Source: a virus
IMG/VR virus record: IMGVR_UViG_3300045999_010097
Location: 1-63,643 of that record
DNA: 63,643 nt
Direction: 5' to 3' (one strand)
In this document: positions 42,583-51,458 of the stretch, piece by piece
Position numbering within the stretch: the stretch's first letter is position 1
Layout of the letters: each line of letters begins with the position of its first letter
Position numbers and translations under genes: made by a program
Notes under the pieces: model-generated
What the model was told of the DNA's origin: nothing
Databases searched by the model: none
The model's input: the letters and a program-made list of their open reading frames with translations, nothing else

Positions 42583-44196
42583 ATGGCCAACACGTTCAAA
42601 AAAGTCATCGATCGCATGATCTGGGCGCAGATTGCGCCCGCGCCAAACGCGCACGCTGCTGGCTCGTCGATGTGCTGGGACATGAGAAACGACGCCAGCC
42701 GAAATCCGTTCGTTTACAATCTCATCTCGGCGACGGTGTTGAACCGGCTCAATATCGTCACCAAAGCGTGGCAACTTGCTGTCTCTCCCAGCGTCTCGGC
42801 CGTGGCTGCATCGTCGACGTCGTGCTTTGTTCCGTCGTTCGGCGCGGTCGGCACGATCGCGGCCGGCGCCACGACGACAAGCGTTGTCCTCTCGACGGCA
42901 CTGGCGACGGCTCCCGGCGTCAACATGTTGGCCAATCGTGGCGGGTCCGGCGAACTCGGCTTCAAACTTCGGATCATCGATACGGTAGCGGGCAAAACAG
43001 AAGAGCGATGGATCGTCGCCAACACGGCATCGACGACGCCGACGATTCACGTCGATGCAGCTTTCACCTTCACTCCGTCGACTGGCGCACGCTACGAGAT
43101 CCTCGGTGGCCGTGTGTTCATGCTCGGGTCCGGCGCAATTGCGGCGACGTCGTGGCGTATCTTCGAGGTGATGACAAACTCGTTGACGAACGGCGGCAAC
43201 ACCAACTTGCCGACGATCGCGACTGATTCAGCGCTCCTCGTCATGGACGAGCAATACGTTCCCTACGACCACAAACCCGGCGAAGGCATGGTCAAAGGCG
43301 CCACGGTCTACGACGCCTCGCCAGCGGGCCAAGGGCTCGTCGCGTTGCTTGCGACGGCGTCGGGTGCGTCGACGATCACTGGTCAGGCGACGGGCGGTGA
43401 CGCCGTCGTCGCGATCAACGAATATCGCAATTTCCAGGTCCGCATCGTCGCTGACCCGACGACGCCGGGAAGCGTTGGTCAGCGCCGAATCATTGCCAGC
43501 CACACGGCGGGACCATCGGCGGTCTACACGCTTGGCGCCGCTTGGACGACACAGCCGTCGTCGTCGGCGCGTTTCGTGATTGAGCAACCAAACCAAATCG
43601 TGTTGCGCACGGCGGGCAACACGACGACCTACACATACAACTACACCGACGCCACGCAAAACAACGGTACGAACTCAATCGCCGCAAACGCGTGGTCAAC
43701 GACGTATTTTGCCGTCGGGCCAGCGGTCAACGCGATCGGGTGCATGTGGATGCCTAGTTTTGGTATCCAGCCCGATGTGGCGCGCCTTGCGCGACACAGT
43801 CACAATTTTTTCTGGCGCGGCAACGCGACAACGATCGACCTCCTCGACATCGCTGGGAGCACGACAGGCACATGGACCGGCGGCGTTACCTACGATGGCG
43901 TTTCGCTTGCGCCTGCTGCTGGCTCGACGTCGTGCTACGCCCCTTACGACCAAGAGGGGCGCTTCAGCTACGTCAACATCTACGTCGCCAGCGCCATCAA
44001 TCAAATCTTCCGATTTGACGCCAAAAACCGCGTTCTGTCGCCGTATACGCCGACAGGATTCATCCAAGCCGGAACGGCGACACAGGGCGGGCGCATGGCG
44101 TCGTATTGCGCGATCGACGGCACTGACAAGTACAGCGTCGTGCTGTTGCAGTCGCACCTCTCCACAATCAGCCAAGAGCTTATCCCCCTCGTGTGA
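42583..44196 (+). CDS. Large virion surface protein (putative head fibre)
   Basis: 537 residues. Gly/Ala/Thr-rich beta protein with two similar stretches (FKLRIIDTVAGKTEERWIVA and FQVRIVADPTTPGSVGQRRI), each followed by an AAFTFTPSTGARYEI- or AAWTTQPSSSARFVI-like strand. These look like tandem Ig-like or jelly-roll modules. It is probably an exposed capsid fibre. Long antisense frames are shadows of its GC3 bias. Confidence 0.6.
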   Translation: MANTFKKVIDRMIWAQIAPAPNAHAAGSSMCWDMRNDASRNPFVYNLISATVLNRLNIVTKAWQLAVSPSVSAVAASSTSCFVPSFGAVGTIAAGATTTSVVLSTALATAPGVNMLANRGGSGELGFKLRIIDTVAGKTEERWIVANTASTTPTIHVDAAFTFTPSTGARYEILGGRVFMLGSGAIAATSWRIFEVMTNSLTNGGNTNLPTIATDSALLVMDEQYVPYDHKPGEGMVKGATVYDASPAGQGLVALLATASGASTITGQATGGDAVVAINEYRNFQVRIVADPTTPGSVGQRRIIASHTAGPSAVYTLGAAWTTQPSSSARFVIEQPNQIVLRTAGNTTTYTYNYTDATQNNGTNSIAANAWSTTYFAVGPAVNAIGCMWMPSFGIQPDVARLARHSHNFFWRGNATTIDLLDIAGSTTGTWTGGVTYDGVSLAPAAGSTSCYAPYDQEGRFSYVNIYVASAINQIFRFDAKNRVLSPYTPTGFIQAGTATQGGRMASYCAIDGTDKYSVVLLQSHLSTISQELIPLV

Positions 44197-44204
44197 GGTC
44201 TTCC

Positions 44205-44369
44205 ATGTCGATTGAAGAGTTGATTGAGCTTGTCAGACGCAAGCTCACGTCGCTGAGCGGGGCACGATCGCATGCGTACCTCATCGGCGATATCGAGGCT
44301 GTCGTCGATCTGGACGCCAAAATTGAAACCACACAGACATCGTTGGACCAACTTCTAACGCTGGTGTGA
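44205..44369 (+). CDS. 54-residue helical peptide
   Basis: ATG 44205, MSIEELIELVRRKLTSLSGA then IEAVVDLDAKIETTQTSLDQ, TGA 44367-44369. It is helical with a heptad-like tail and could be a small oligomeric linker. Gap of eight bases from the previous stop and four to the next start. Confidence 0.5.
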   Translation: MSIEELIELVRRKLTSLSGARSHAYLIGDIEAVVDLDAKIETTQTSLDQLLTLV

Positions 44370-44373
44370 CGAC

Positions 44374-45198
44374 GTGCTGCTAACGCTGCTTTCTGGCGTT
44401 AGCTTTGCGGGCGTGAGTGCCTCGGGCACGATCACGCTCGATAGCGTCGGCGTCGCTGGCGACGGCACACAGACGCATATCGCGACGGGGGGTATCACCC
44501 TCGACGAAGTCACGGTAGCAGGATCGGGAACCGTCGGTTCTGGCGTCGACGCCACGGGTGCCATCACTCTTGACAGCGTGACCTTTGCGGGCTCTGGTCA
44601 GCAGACCCACGTTGGTACGGGCGCCATCACCCTCGACGACGTGGCGGTCATCGGCGCGGGCGATGTCGGCTCGGCAAGCGTTGACGGCACCGGCGCAATC
44701 ACTCTCGACAGCGTCACGGTTGCAGGGTTCGGCTCACCGGTTGTCGACGTAACTGGCGCCATCACGCTCGATACCGTCACGGTTGACGGGTCCGGAACAC
44801 AAACCCACATTGCCACAGGGGGCCTTACCCTTGATGACGTTGGCGTATCCGGTAACGTAGCCGAGGTTGTTTTTGGTACCGGGTCGCCGATTCTCAGTGA
44901 TGCTACTGTAATTGGTTCGGGTACGCAAACCCACGTTGCTACGGGGTCTATCGCTCTAGATTCGCTTAGTTTGCAAGCAGACGGCACTCTGACTCTACTG
45001 GGTCAAGGCGCGGTTTTGTTGGATGCTGCTGTTCTTACCGCATCAGGGTCTCAACCTGCTATTTTCGACGTACCGACAAGATTTCGTTTTCGCGGCGAAG
45101 AGGTTCTTGTTCTACCGGCGCGGACGACGCTGCACACAGCCTCCACAGGAGTGGGTGTGCGCATCGAAATCGTTTCGGGCCGCACAACAGTTCTTTAG
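44374..45198 (+). CDS. Beta-repeat structural protein
   Basis: 274 residues from GTG. About eight repeats near 28 residues long with core GAITLDSVTVAGSGTQTHIA; the spacing of Asp, Val and Gly implies stacked beta strands. A non-repeated C-terminus follows (FRFRGEEVLVLPARTTLH). Likely a fibre or spike stalk. Repeat number may vary between relatives. Confidence 0.65.
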   Translation: MLLTLLSGVSFAGVSASGTITLDSVGVAGDGTQTHIATGGITLDEVTVAGSGTVGSGVDATGAITLDSVTFAGSGQQTHVGTGAITLDDVAVIGAGDVGSASVDGTGAITLDSVTVAGFGSPVVDVTGAITLDTVTVDGSGTQTHIATGGLTLDDVGVSGNVAEVVFGTGSPILSDATVIGSGTQTHVATGSIALDSLSLQADGTLTLLGQGAVLLDAAVLTASGSQPAIFDVPTRFRFRGEEVLVLPARTTLHTASTGVGVRIEIVSGRTTVL

Positions 45199-45202
45199 GG
45201 GG

Positions 45203-45216
45203 TATAATCAGGCATG
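45203..45216 (+). promoter_or_regulatory. Promoter -10 box TATAAT before the neck genes
   Basis: GGGGGTATAAT then CAGGC and ATG 45214. Consensus -10 five bases from the start, with no ribosome site. Confidence 0.5.
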
Positions 45217-45510
45217 GCCTTTTCTCCCAAAACACCAACCGAAATTGTTCGCTACGGATTCAATTTCGGGGCGCTCATTCAACACGGAGAAAGTGTTGCC
45301 ACTTCGACGTGGAGTATTGTAACTTCAGGGGCCTCGCCGGTTTCGGCGGCCTCCATGTTGTTTGGCAGCCCTATCGTCGATTTGTCCCCTGTAGTACGGC
45401 ATTTAGTGCAAGGGGGACAGAACGGCACGACTTACATTGTCGGCTGTCGCATCACCACTAGCGAAGGTCAGATTCTTGAGACGGCCACGACGTTGGGAGT
45501 AAGTCAATGA
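45214..45510 (+). CDS. Small virion protein, possible fibre-tail adaptor
   Basis: 98 residues, MAFSPKTPTEIVRYGFNFGA ending TYIVGCRITTSEGQILETAT. An Ig-like beta protein seen in phages beside head-tail connector genes. Overlaps the next gene by four bases. Confidence 0.6.
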   Translation: MAFSPKTPTEIVRYGFNFGALIQHGESVATSTWSIVTSGASPVSAASMLFGSPIVDLSPVVRHLVQGGQNGTTYIVGCRITTSEGQILETATTLGVSQ

Positions 45511-45992
45511 CTTGGACATATATCCCTCAGTTGTTGACGTCGACGGCGACCGTTGCATCTCTAATGAAGGTGCGCTTAGTCATTGGCGACACGGATAGCA
45601 CTCGTCCGCAGCTTCAAGATGAAGAGATCTATTTTGTCCTTTCCGCGCAATCTATCATCAATTACGCCGCAGCGGATTGTGCGGACCTGCTTTCGGCTAA
45701 GTACGCCTTTCAGGTGAACACCGAAAACTCCTTGCTTCGGATTTCAGCCGCGGCACGGCATAAGCATTATGCAGATCTAGCCAAACGGCTTCGATCTGCC
45801 GGGCCTGGTGTTACTCCTGGTGGTGAAGGAGCAGGGTCGGTTCTGGCCACCGGATATGCCGGGGGCATCTCTGACACGGCAAATCAATCTCTCAGAGACG
45901 ATGCAGATAACATCCTGGCGCCAGCTTCCGTGGGACAGGATGACTTCCCCGACGTTCAGGACAATCCGGCCGATTATTTCGGCGAGGGCTGA
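45507..45992 (+). CDS. Head-tail connector (HK97 gp6-like)
   Basis: 161 residues. MKVRLVIGDTDSTRPQLQDE with EIYFVLSAQSIINYAAADCA and a helix-rich C-terminus is the pattern of the HK97 gp6 adaptor family. It would form the ring below the portal. Confidence 0.75.
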   Translation: MTWTYIPQLLTSTATVASLMKVRLVIGDTDSTRPQLQDEEIYFVLSAQSIINYAAADCADLLSAKYAFQVNTENSLLRISAAARHKHYADLAKRLRSAGPGVTPGGEGAGSVLATGYAGGISDTANQSLRDDADNILAPASVGQDDFPDVQDNPADYFGEG

Positions 45993-45995
45993 TTC

Positions 45996-46331
45996 ATGGA
46001 CCATGTGCTGAAGGCGCAACTGAATCACGTCATCGGCTACGCGAGCGCAGCCTCATTGGATTTTTCTGGGCAAGTACAGGTTGGATCTCTAGCTACTTGT
46101 TGGGGGCGGTTCGAGCCCTATTATCGTGAGATTCCCGTGGGGTCTGATTCGATCGATGAACGCACTCGCCACATGCTCATTTTGGACGAGAGTTTTCCGC
46201 TTCCGGAAGCTGCGACACGCAGCGCGTGGTTTTACTTACCGGGTCTTCCGGATCAGCCTCGGCGACCTAAAAACGTACAATACTGCTATGATGAAAATGC
46301 CAATCTCTACCATATTGAGATTACCCTATGA
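45996..46331 (+). CDS. Head closure / connector protein
   Basis: 111 residues between the gp6-like and gp10-like genes, the usual place of the stopper protein. LATCWGRFEPYYREIPVGSD and PRRPKNVQYCYDENANLYHI; overlaps the next gene by four bases. Identity rests on order. Confidence 0.65.
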   Translation: MDHVLKAQLNHVIGYASAASLDFSGQVQVGSLATCWGRFEPYYREIPVGSDSIDERTRHMLILDESFPLPEAATRSAWFYLPGLPDQPRRPKNVQYCYDENANLYHIEITL

Positions 46332-46786
46332 GCAAGCATTTCATCATAAAAGGAGCAGACGAGATTATCAGCCGTTTTCGGAGATATCCTAAGGATTTCC
46401 TGGACGCCGCGGCAGTAGGGGAATACAACGCCGCTCAAGATGTCATGGCTCTATCTAAAACGCGAGCCCCCTATGAGCACGGGGATTTGGAAAAAGCCGC
46501 CTTTGTGGAGGTGCCTAAGTTCACAACCCATTCCGTGCTCGTCGAAATCGGCTATTCGGGCATTCCATATATCGCCCGACAGCACGAAGATCTTTCTTAC
46601 AATCACCCCGGATTGGGTAGCAAGACCTCAAACCCAGGCCGAGCGAGCCAAGGGCAAGCTAAATTTCTCGAAACGGCTGTACGAGACAGGCTCAAAGAAA
46701 GCCGCCAAATCGTTGCCGCAGCAATCAATTATTTCATTCGTACCGGTAAGTTGCCCGCCATGAAAGGTAGCATCAAAGGCCGATGA
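46328..46786 (+). CDS. HK97 gp10-like neck protein
   Basis: 152 residues. MSKHFIIKGADEIISRFRRY, ALSKTRAPYEHGDLEKAAFV (the gp10 P-x-x-T/G-L-x-x signature) and YIARQHEDLSYNHPGLGSKT fit the HK97 gp10 family. It completes the tail-to-head joint. Confidence 0.8.
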   Translation: MSKHFIIKGADEIISRFRRYPKDFLDAAAVGEYNAAQDVMALSKTRAPYEHGDLEKAAFVEVPKFTTHSVLVEIGYSGIPYIARQHEDLSYNHPGLGSKTSNPGRASQGQAKFLETAVRDRLKESRQIVAAAINYFIRTGKLPAMKGSIKGR

Positions 46787-47217
46787 GCGTTGAACTCGAC
46801 GTCCGAAACTACTTGACCGGACCAGCGTTTAGCCGGTCGGGTTGTTCCTCGTCGTTCACGTTTGTCGGTCCCATGCGCCCCGGTAAGGCTCCTTTTCCCA
46901 TCGAAGCCGTTGTGGTTCAGGAGTACGGAGGTCCGCAGCCCAACGGCTTTTTAGACACTCGTGGGCAGACCTACCATAAAGTCGACGTACAAGTTCGCAT
47001 GCGAGGTCCGATCGGGTCCTATCTCCGCATTAAGGAGCGAGCGGACGCCGTTTGGGCCGCCTTAAATCGAGTGTCGACGGGGTCGATTTCAACAGGGTCT
47101 AGAGCCTATGTGAGAATCGAACCGCTCCAATCCGGTCCGTTGTTTATTGGCGAGGACGACCAAGAATGCCCTGAGTTCACTGTGAATGTTCGTTTGGAGC
47201 ACTACACCGGGACGTGA
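46783..47217 (+). CDS. Tail terminator / minor tail-completion protein
   Basis: 144 residues. Order (gp10-like, this, tail tube) and the sequence PFPIEAVVVQEYGGPQPNGF with VDVQVRMRGPIGSYLRIKER fit tail-terminator proteins. Stop is shortly before a TTG-started tail-tube gene. Confidence 0.65.
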   Translation: MSVELDVRNYLTGPAFSRSGCSSSFTFVGPMRPGKAPFPIEAVVVQEYGGPQPNGFLDTRGQTYHKVDVQVRMRGPIGSYLRIKERADAVWAALNRVSTGSISTGSRAYVRIEPLQSGPLFIGEDDQECPEFTVNVRLEHYTGT

Positions 47218-47254
47218 TACCATAGAAGCGTTCCTCCTACCCTAGAGGTGTACC

Positions 47255-47680
47255 TTGGCGATTGCTGGTTTTGACATGACGGTTTCCCTTGCGACCGGCG
47301 CGAGCGCAACTTACGCGGAAATGGATGGCGCGATTTCGATCAGCCTCTCGGATGGGCGAGATGCCTTGGACATCACCGACTTCCGTGACAGCAATCTGCG
47401 CCGCCGCATCATGGGTCTGCGGGATCTATCGGCGAGCATCGACGGCGACCTTGAAATCGGCGATACCGCGCTGGCCCATCTTCGGCACTGTTACACGAAT
47501 GGTTTGCCGATTATCCTGCGCCAGACTGTGGTTATCTCGGGCGCGACTCACGGCTTGGCTGCGTCAATGCTGGTCGAGTCGTTGGAGCGGTCGGCATCGG
47601 TCGACGGTAAGGTTGAGATTTCGGTCAGTCTTCAGCACGAGGGCGCCTTCGACCCGATCGTCATCGGTTCCGGCATCTGA
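47255..47680 (+). CDS. Major tail tube protein (first copy)
   Basis: 141 residues from TTG with GAGGTG upstream. ISISLSDGRDALDITDFRDS, LRRRIMGLRDLSASIDGDLE, ESLERSASVDGKVEISVSLQ are the strands of TP901-type tail tube proteins. See the next gene for its paralogue. Confidence 0.75.
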   Translation: MAIAGFDMTVSLATGASATYAEMDGAISISLSDGRDALDITDFRDSNLRRRIMGLRDLSASIDGDLEIGDTALAHLRHCYTNGLPIILRQTVVISGATHGLAASMLVESLERSASVDGKVEISVSLQHEGAFDPIVIGSGI

Positions 47681-47705
47681 CGCTGGCATCTGACGAGGAG
47701 GTTCT

Positions 47706-48362
47706 ATGGCTCGCGCAGGGTTCCAATGTGCTATTCGACGTGGTGGTATTCCAACCACCATGACTGCCGAGGCCACGACTGCGTTGGCTTCGACGCAGTT
47801 TCGCGTAACGGCGGCCGCGAGGCGCTGCATCGACCCTTCTTTTCCCTGGCACATTACCGTGTCGGGGGCCACGCTAGCCTATTCGAACATCACCTCGTTC
47901 GACTTTTTGTTCGGCGAGTTTACGGTTACATCGCCGCTGGCGGCCATCCCGACCATTACTGGCACGTTTGTCCCTCTGACTACAGCCTCCGAGTTCATCA
48001 GCGAAGTCGTTGGGCATACGTTGTCAGAAACCACGGATATGCTGGATGTGACGGTTTACACGTCAACTAGCCCCTTCCGGCGCCGTATCGACGGTCTGTC
48101 GGACGCCACGCTCAGCCTGGATATGTTGCTGAACCCGGCTGACATGGCTCGGTTGGCGACGTTGCAGTTCCGAGGCGATGACGTGTTTGTTGAGGTCAAC
48201 AGCGGATACAGCCCTCTGTTCCGTGGAGTTGGTAAAGTCACCTCAATCGAACGTTCGGGGTCGGTGGACGGTCTTGTGGAAGCGTCCGTTGAGTGGGTAC
48301 TGTCGGCGTCACGAGACGACCGCACGGGGCGCATCGCAGGGTATTCAGAGCGAAATCTGTGA
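47706..48362 (+). CDS. Second tail-tube-fold protein
   Basis: 218 residues, with AGGAGG before ATG. The C-terminal half repeats the tube pattern: FRRRIDGLSDATLSLDMLLN parallels RRRIMGLRDLSASIDGDLEI, and IERSGSVDGLVEASVEWVLS parallels LERSASVDGKVEISVSLQHE. The N-terminal 75 residues are extra. Either two tube proteins alternate or this one is a specialised distal ring. Confidence 0.7.
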   Translation: MARAGFQCAIRRGGIPTTMTAEATTALASTQFRVTAAARRCIDPSFPWHITVSGATLAYSNITSFDFLFGEFTVTSPLAAIPTITGTFVPLTTASEFISEVVGHTLSETTDMLDVTVYTSTSPFRRRIDGLSDATLSLDMLLNPADMARLATLQFRGDDVFVEVNSGYSPLFRGVGKVTSIERSGSVDGLVEASVEWVLSASRDDRTGRIAGYSERNL

Positions 48363-48374
48363 TAACCTTGCGAC

Positions 48375-48734
48375 ATGTCAAACACCAAAGCCCTTCGTCA
48401 ACGTCTACTCGATCAGTCTGCTAAAGCCATTCGGCGCTCCATCGTTGAGATCCTCGACGGTGAGGAACGGATCGCCGTCGAAGTCCGCAGCCCTACGCTC
48501 GCACAGGCATCGTTGTTTGCCAAGGCAAGCGAAGCTGACGCGGGAGCCCAGGCTAAAATGATGGCGCAAATCGTCATCCAATGCGCCCACGACCCCGCCA
48601 GCGGCGCGCCCATCTTCGACGTTGCCGACGAAGCTGTTCTCTTGGAACTGCCTGCTCAGGGCAGCTTCATCGACCCCATCGTGACCGCCCTAACGGCTCT
48701 GATGGGTGAGGCGAAGAACGCCGCAAAAAACTGA
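48375..48734 (+). CDS. Tail assembly chaperone, G product
   Basis: 119 residues, leaderless start (TAACCT, six bases, ATG). MSNTKALRQRLLDQSAKAIR, AVEVRSPTLAQASLFAKASE and QIVIQCAHDPASGAPIFD match the TAC-type chaperone before a tape measure. Translation terminates at TGA unless a -1 shift occurs at 48725. Confidence 0.85.
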   Translation: MSNTKALRQRLLDQSAKAIRRSIVEILDGEERIAVEVRSPTLAQASLFAKASEADAGAQAKMMAQIVIQCAHDPASGAPIFDVADEAVLLELPAQGSFIDPIVTALTALMGEAKNAAKN

Positions 48735-48910
48735 AAGGCGACAAGGAGTTACAAAGTCAACTCCTTGTCGCTGAACACATCGGCGTCACCCTAGACGTGG
48801 TACGATCCATGTCTGTGGAAGAGTTTTTTCTTTGGCTCGAATGGCTGAAGATTAAGAACAAAAAGGAATCGGACGCCATGTCGCGCCGCGACCGTCGATC
48901 TATGAGGTGA
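48375..48910 (+). CDS. Tail assembly chaperone, G-T frameshift product
   Basis: Zero frame to 48731, then -1 frame to the TGA at 48908-48910, about 178 residues. The added T part starts LKGDKELQSQLLVAEHIGVT and contains EEFFLWLEWLKIKNKKESDA, a common ending of GT proteins (the W-x-x-W-helix). The extended product binds the tape measure. See the shift signal entry. Confidence 0.8.
48725..48770 (+). promoter_or_regulatory. Programmed -1 frameshift signal
   Basis: Slippery heptamer A AAA AAC (48725-48731) in the correct phase, stop TGA next, seven-base spacer, then a perfect 12-bp stem CGACAAGGAGTT (48739-48750) and AACTCCTTGTCG (48759-48770) with an eight-base loop. All elements of a stimulated -1 shift. 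Confidence 0.9.
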
Positions 48911-48914
48911 TTTT

Positions 48915-51455
48915 GTGGCTACGAATACTGACCAGATTATCACTCAACTCGTAGCCGACACCAAAAAGTTCGACGGGGCCATGAACGGCTCCATTCAGGT
49001 CTTGAAGCGGTTCAATAAAGCAGGAGAAGAGATTGGGTCTCGTGTGCGTGTAGTTACACGCCACATGACGGACGCATCAAAAGAAACTGATGGGTTTCGC
49101 GTAACGATGACTCGCCTTTCGCGAGACATCAAAGTAGCCGGAACCATCTTCAACACACTCGAAGCGGGCATCAAAAAAGCCTACTCAGCGGCTTCGGAAG
49201 GGGCCAAGATCATGGCTGCCGAGCAGTTCTTCAAGAACGCCGGTAAGTCCATCGCTGAATATCGTAAGGCAACGAACGGCATGGTATCGGATGCCGAACT
49301 CATGAAGAAGGCCAACTTGGCCGACTCGATGGGCATCGACGAAAAGACCTTTAAAAAGTTGGTAATGGTAGCCGAGGCGAGCGCTCTAAAGACAGGGCAA
49401 TCCTTCGACTACATGTTCAATTCGATCATTGTCGGTACTGCGCGTTCATCTAGGTTGTTGCTTGATAACTTGGGTATCATTGTCTCAGTTGGTCAAGCCA
49501 ATGAGTCCTATGCAAAAAGTATCGGCAAGACGGTCGAACAACTAACAGACCAAGAAAAGCAACTCGCCTTCGTCGCGGAGGTTGCTCGCAAATCTCAAGG
49601 CACTCTGGACGAATACGCAAAGACAACTGACCGCACAGCCGAATCGTTCGCTCGATTTGACGCAAGCGTGGATAACCTAGCAAATACTATAAAGGTGTCC
49701 TTGGCAAAAGCGTTTGCGGACCTTATGCCCAGCCTTACATCTTTTGTGCAAGAACTGATTACTGCTATTGAACGTGGTCAATGGGCAGATGTAGGGCGTT
49801 CTATCGGCCTACGTATCATCCAAGGCTTGAGCAGCGCTTTTGCTAAGGTAGACCCGCAAGGACTGGGAGGTACCAGTTTTTTCACAAAGGTTAGCGAAGC
49901 TGCGGGGAAACAAATCGACTTGAATAACTACGTTACTCGTATGGATATTCAGGCCGAAAAGACGAATAATCTATTAGGTCTTACCTTAGCGCAAAAAGAA
50001 ATCGAGAAGATGACCAGTGAGTCACTTCCGACATTAATTCGTCGTTTCGATACGATGAAGACTACAGGGTCAGAGGCCCTAGATAACGCTATCTCAGACC
50101 TATTGAAATACAACAAAGCGTTAGAAGATTATCTTGATCTTGCAAAATTGTTTTCTTCTCGCCCAATAAAGCCTGTTGAGATGCCCTCGAAAAGCGGAGG
50201 AGGTCGGGGCGCGGCCATTGATTCTTTTCTTCGCAAAACCGAGCGGAATGAAGCTGGTGACAGAGTAACAGAGATAGAGGACGAGGAAGAAGCCGCTGCG
50301 AAAGAACGAGAAACCGGGCTAAAGGCGGCTGAGTACGCGAGTGACCAATACAATAAAATGGCCAGTCTTGTAGAGAGCGGCCCTAAGTTTGCAGCCCCGT
50401 TCAATAGTGGTGTTGTGCAGTTCGGTAGGAACGCTGAACAATTTAACGACTATCTAAAGGATAACGCGAAGAGGCAAAAAGAAATCTTTGATGATTGGTT
50501 GTTGCGCTTCGGTCAAGTCATGGGGTCGTCTGTTGAACAAATCATGACCGGACAAGGTCTAGCAAAACCCCTCGCCACCATCGCTACGGGGGGTGACCTT
50601 GCTGGTGGGGTTATGGATATGCTTGGGTCGGCTTTGTCCGGAACTACCTTGGCCCCCATGTTGGCTACTGTGGGTGCCCCTGGCGGGCCGCTCGGTATGG
50701 CTATTGGTGCCATTGTTGGCGTGCTCCTTGATTTAGTTGATAGTCTAAAGCCGGTAATGGATTTGATTGGTGGCATTCTAAGCGGAATTACACAACTAAT
50801 CGGCAACGCCTTGTTAGAATTCTTGACTCCGTTGTCTATGCTCGCAGGACCCCTTAACGATTTGCTTGCCGCAATTGGACTTGTGGTTGGTTCTGCCCTT
50901 CGGCCTTTTGTTGCAATCTTCACGGTTGTCGTTGGTGTTGTTAGTGTCGTCGTACAAGCTTTCACATTCTTGATTACAGTGCTATCTCCATTTGTTGAGG
51001 CGTTCGTTTGGATCATCTCTATGATTCTTTCGAGCGGACTTCAATTGTTTCCCCTGTTCATGGATCTTGCGGACACAACAAAAGCTATTACAGATGCTAT
51101 GAATACAGCTATAGGCGTTATGTTGAGTGCCGCAATAGGTCTAAACAATGCCATTGTCAATTTTATGCGAAACACTTTGAAAATCAAAGGCTTCGGCAAA
51201 TATTTGAAACCTAGTGATTTCAAAGGACCGGCTGATGAAGATGAAAACAAAGACGCCCTAAACGAGAACACCAAAGCTCTTAAAGATTTCACTCGCGAAT
51301 TCCGCAATCTTCCCCAATCCTACAAGGGAGGAGGCACTATCTATGCGGCACAAGATAGGGAGCGAAGTCGTGTGATTCCTGGAATGACTCACCGTTACAA
51401 TATCGGCATAGACCCTGTGATATCTGCAAACGCAGGCATGCGTTGGAGGTCTTGA
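48915..51455 (+). CDS. Tape measure protein
   Basis: 846 residues from GTG. Helical, with repeated coiled-coil segments in the N-terminal 500 residues and several hydrophobic stretches at about 555-780 (for example GGVMDMLGSALSGTTLAPML, AIGAIVGVLLDLV, ALRPFVAIFTVVVGVVSVVV). At roughly 0.15 nm per residue the tail would be about 125 nm. Its place after GT and before the distal tail genes confirms the call. The hydrophobic region likely acts in DNA entry. Confidence 0.9.
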   Translation: MATNTDQIITQLVADTKKFDGAMNGSIQVLKRFNKAGEEIGSRVRVVTRHMTDASKETDGFRVTMTRLSRDIKVAGTIFNTLEAGIKKAYSAASEGAKIMAAEQFFKNAGKSIAEYRKATNGMVSDAELMKKANLADSMGIDEKTFKKLVMVAEASALKTGQSFDYMFNSIIVGTARSSRLLLDNLGIIVSVGQANESYAKSIGKTVEQLTDQEKQLAFVAEVARKSQGTLDEYAKTTDRTAESFARFDASVDNLANTIKVSLAKAFADLMPSLTSFVQELITAIERGQWADVGRSIGLRIIQGLSSAFAKVDPQGLGGTSFFTKVSEAAGKQIDLNNYVTRMDIQAEKTNNLLGLTLAQKEIEKMTSESLPTLIRRFDTMKTTGSEALDNAISDLLKYNKALEDYLDLAKLFSSRPIKPVEMPSKSGGGRGAAIDSFLRKTERNEAGDRVTEIEDEEEAAAKERETGLKAAEYASDQYNKMASLVESGPKFAAPFNSGVVQFGRNAEQFNDYLKDNAKRQKEIFDDWLLRFGQVMGSSVEQIMTGQGLAKPLATIATGGDLAGGVMDMLGSALSGTTLAPMLATVGAPGGPLGMAIGAIVGVLLDLVDSLKPVMDLIGGILSGITQLIGNALLEFLTPLSMLAGPLNDLLAAIGLVVGSALRPFVAIFTVVVGVVSVVVQAFTFLITVLSPFVEAFVWIISMILSSGLQLFPLFMDLADTTKAITDAMNTAIGVMLSAAIGLNNAIVNFMRNTLKIKGFGKYLKPSDFKGPADEDENKDALNENTKALKDFTREFRNLPQSYKGGGTIYAAQDRERSRVIPGMTHRYNIGIDPVISANAGMRWRS

Positions 51456-51458
51456 CCT

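Noticed and set aside
42118-43226. Long Arg-rich frames on both strands in 42.1-43.2 kb
   Set aside because: GC-rich third positions of the structural gene at 42583 keep other frames open; no ribosome site or sensible protein.
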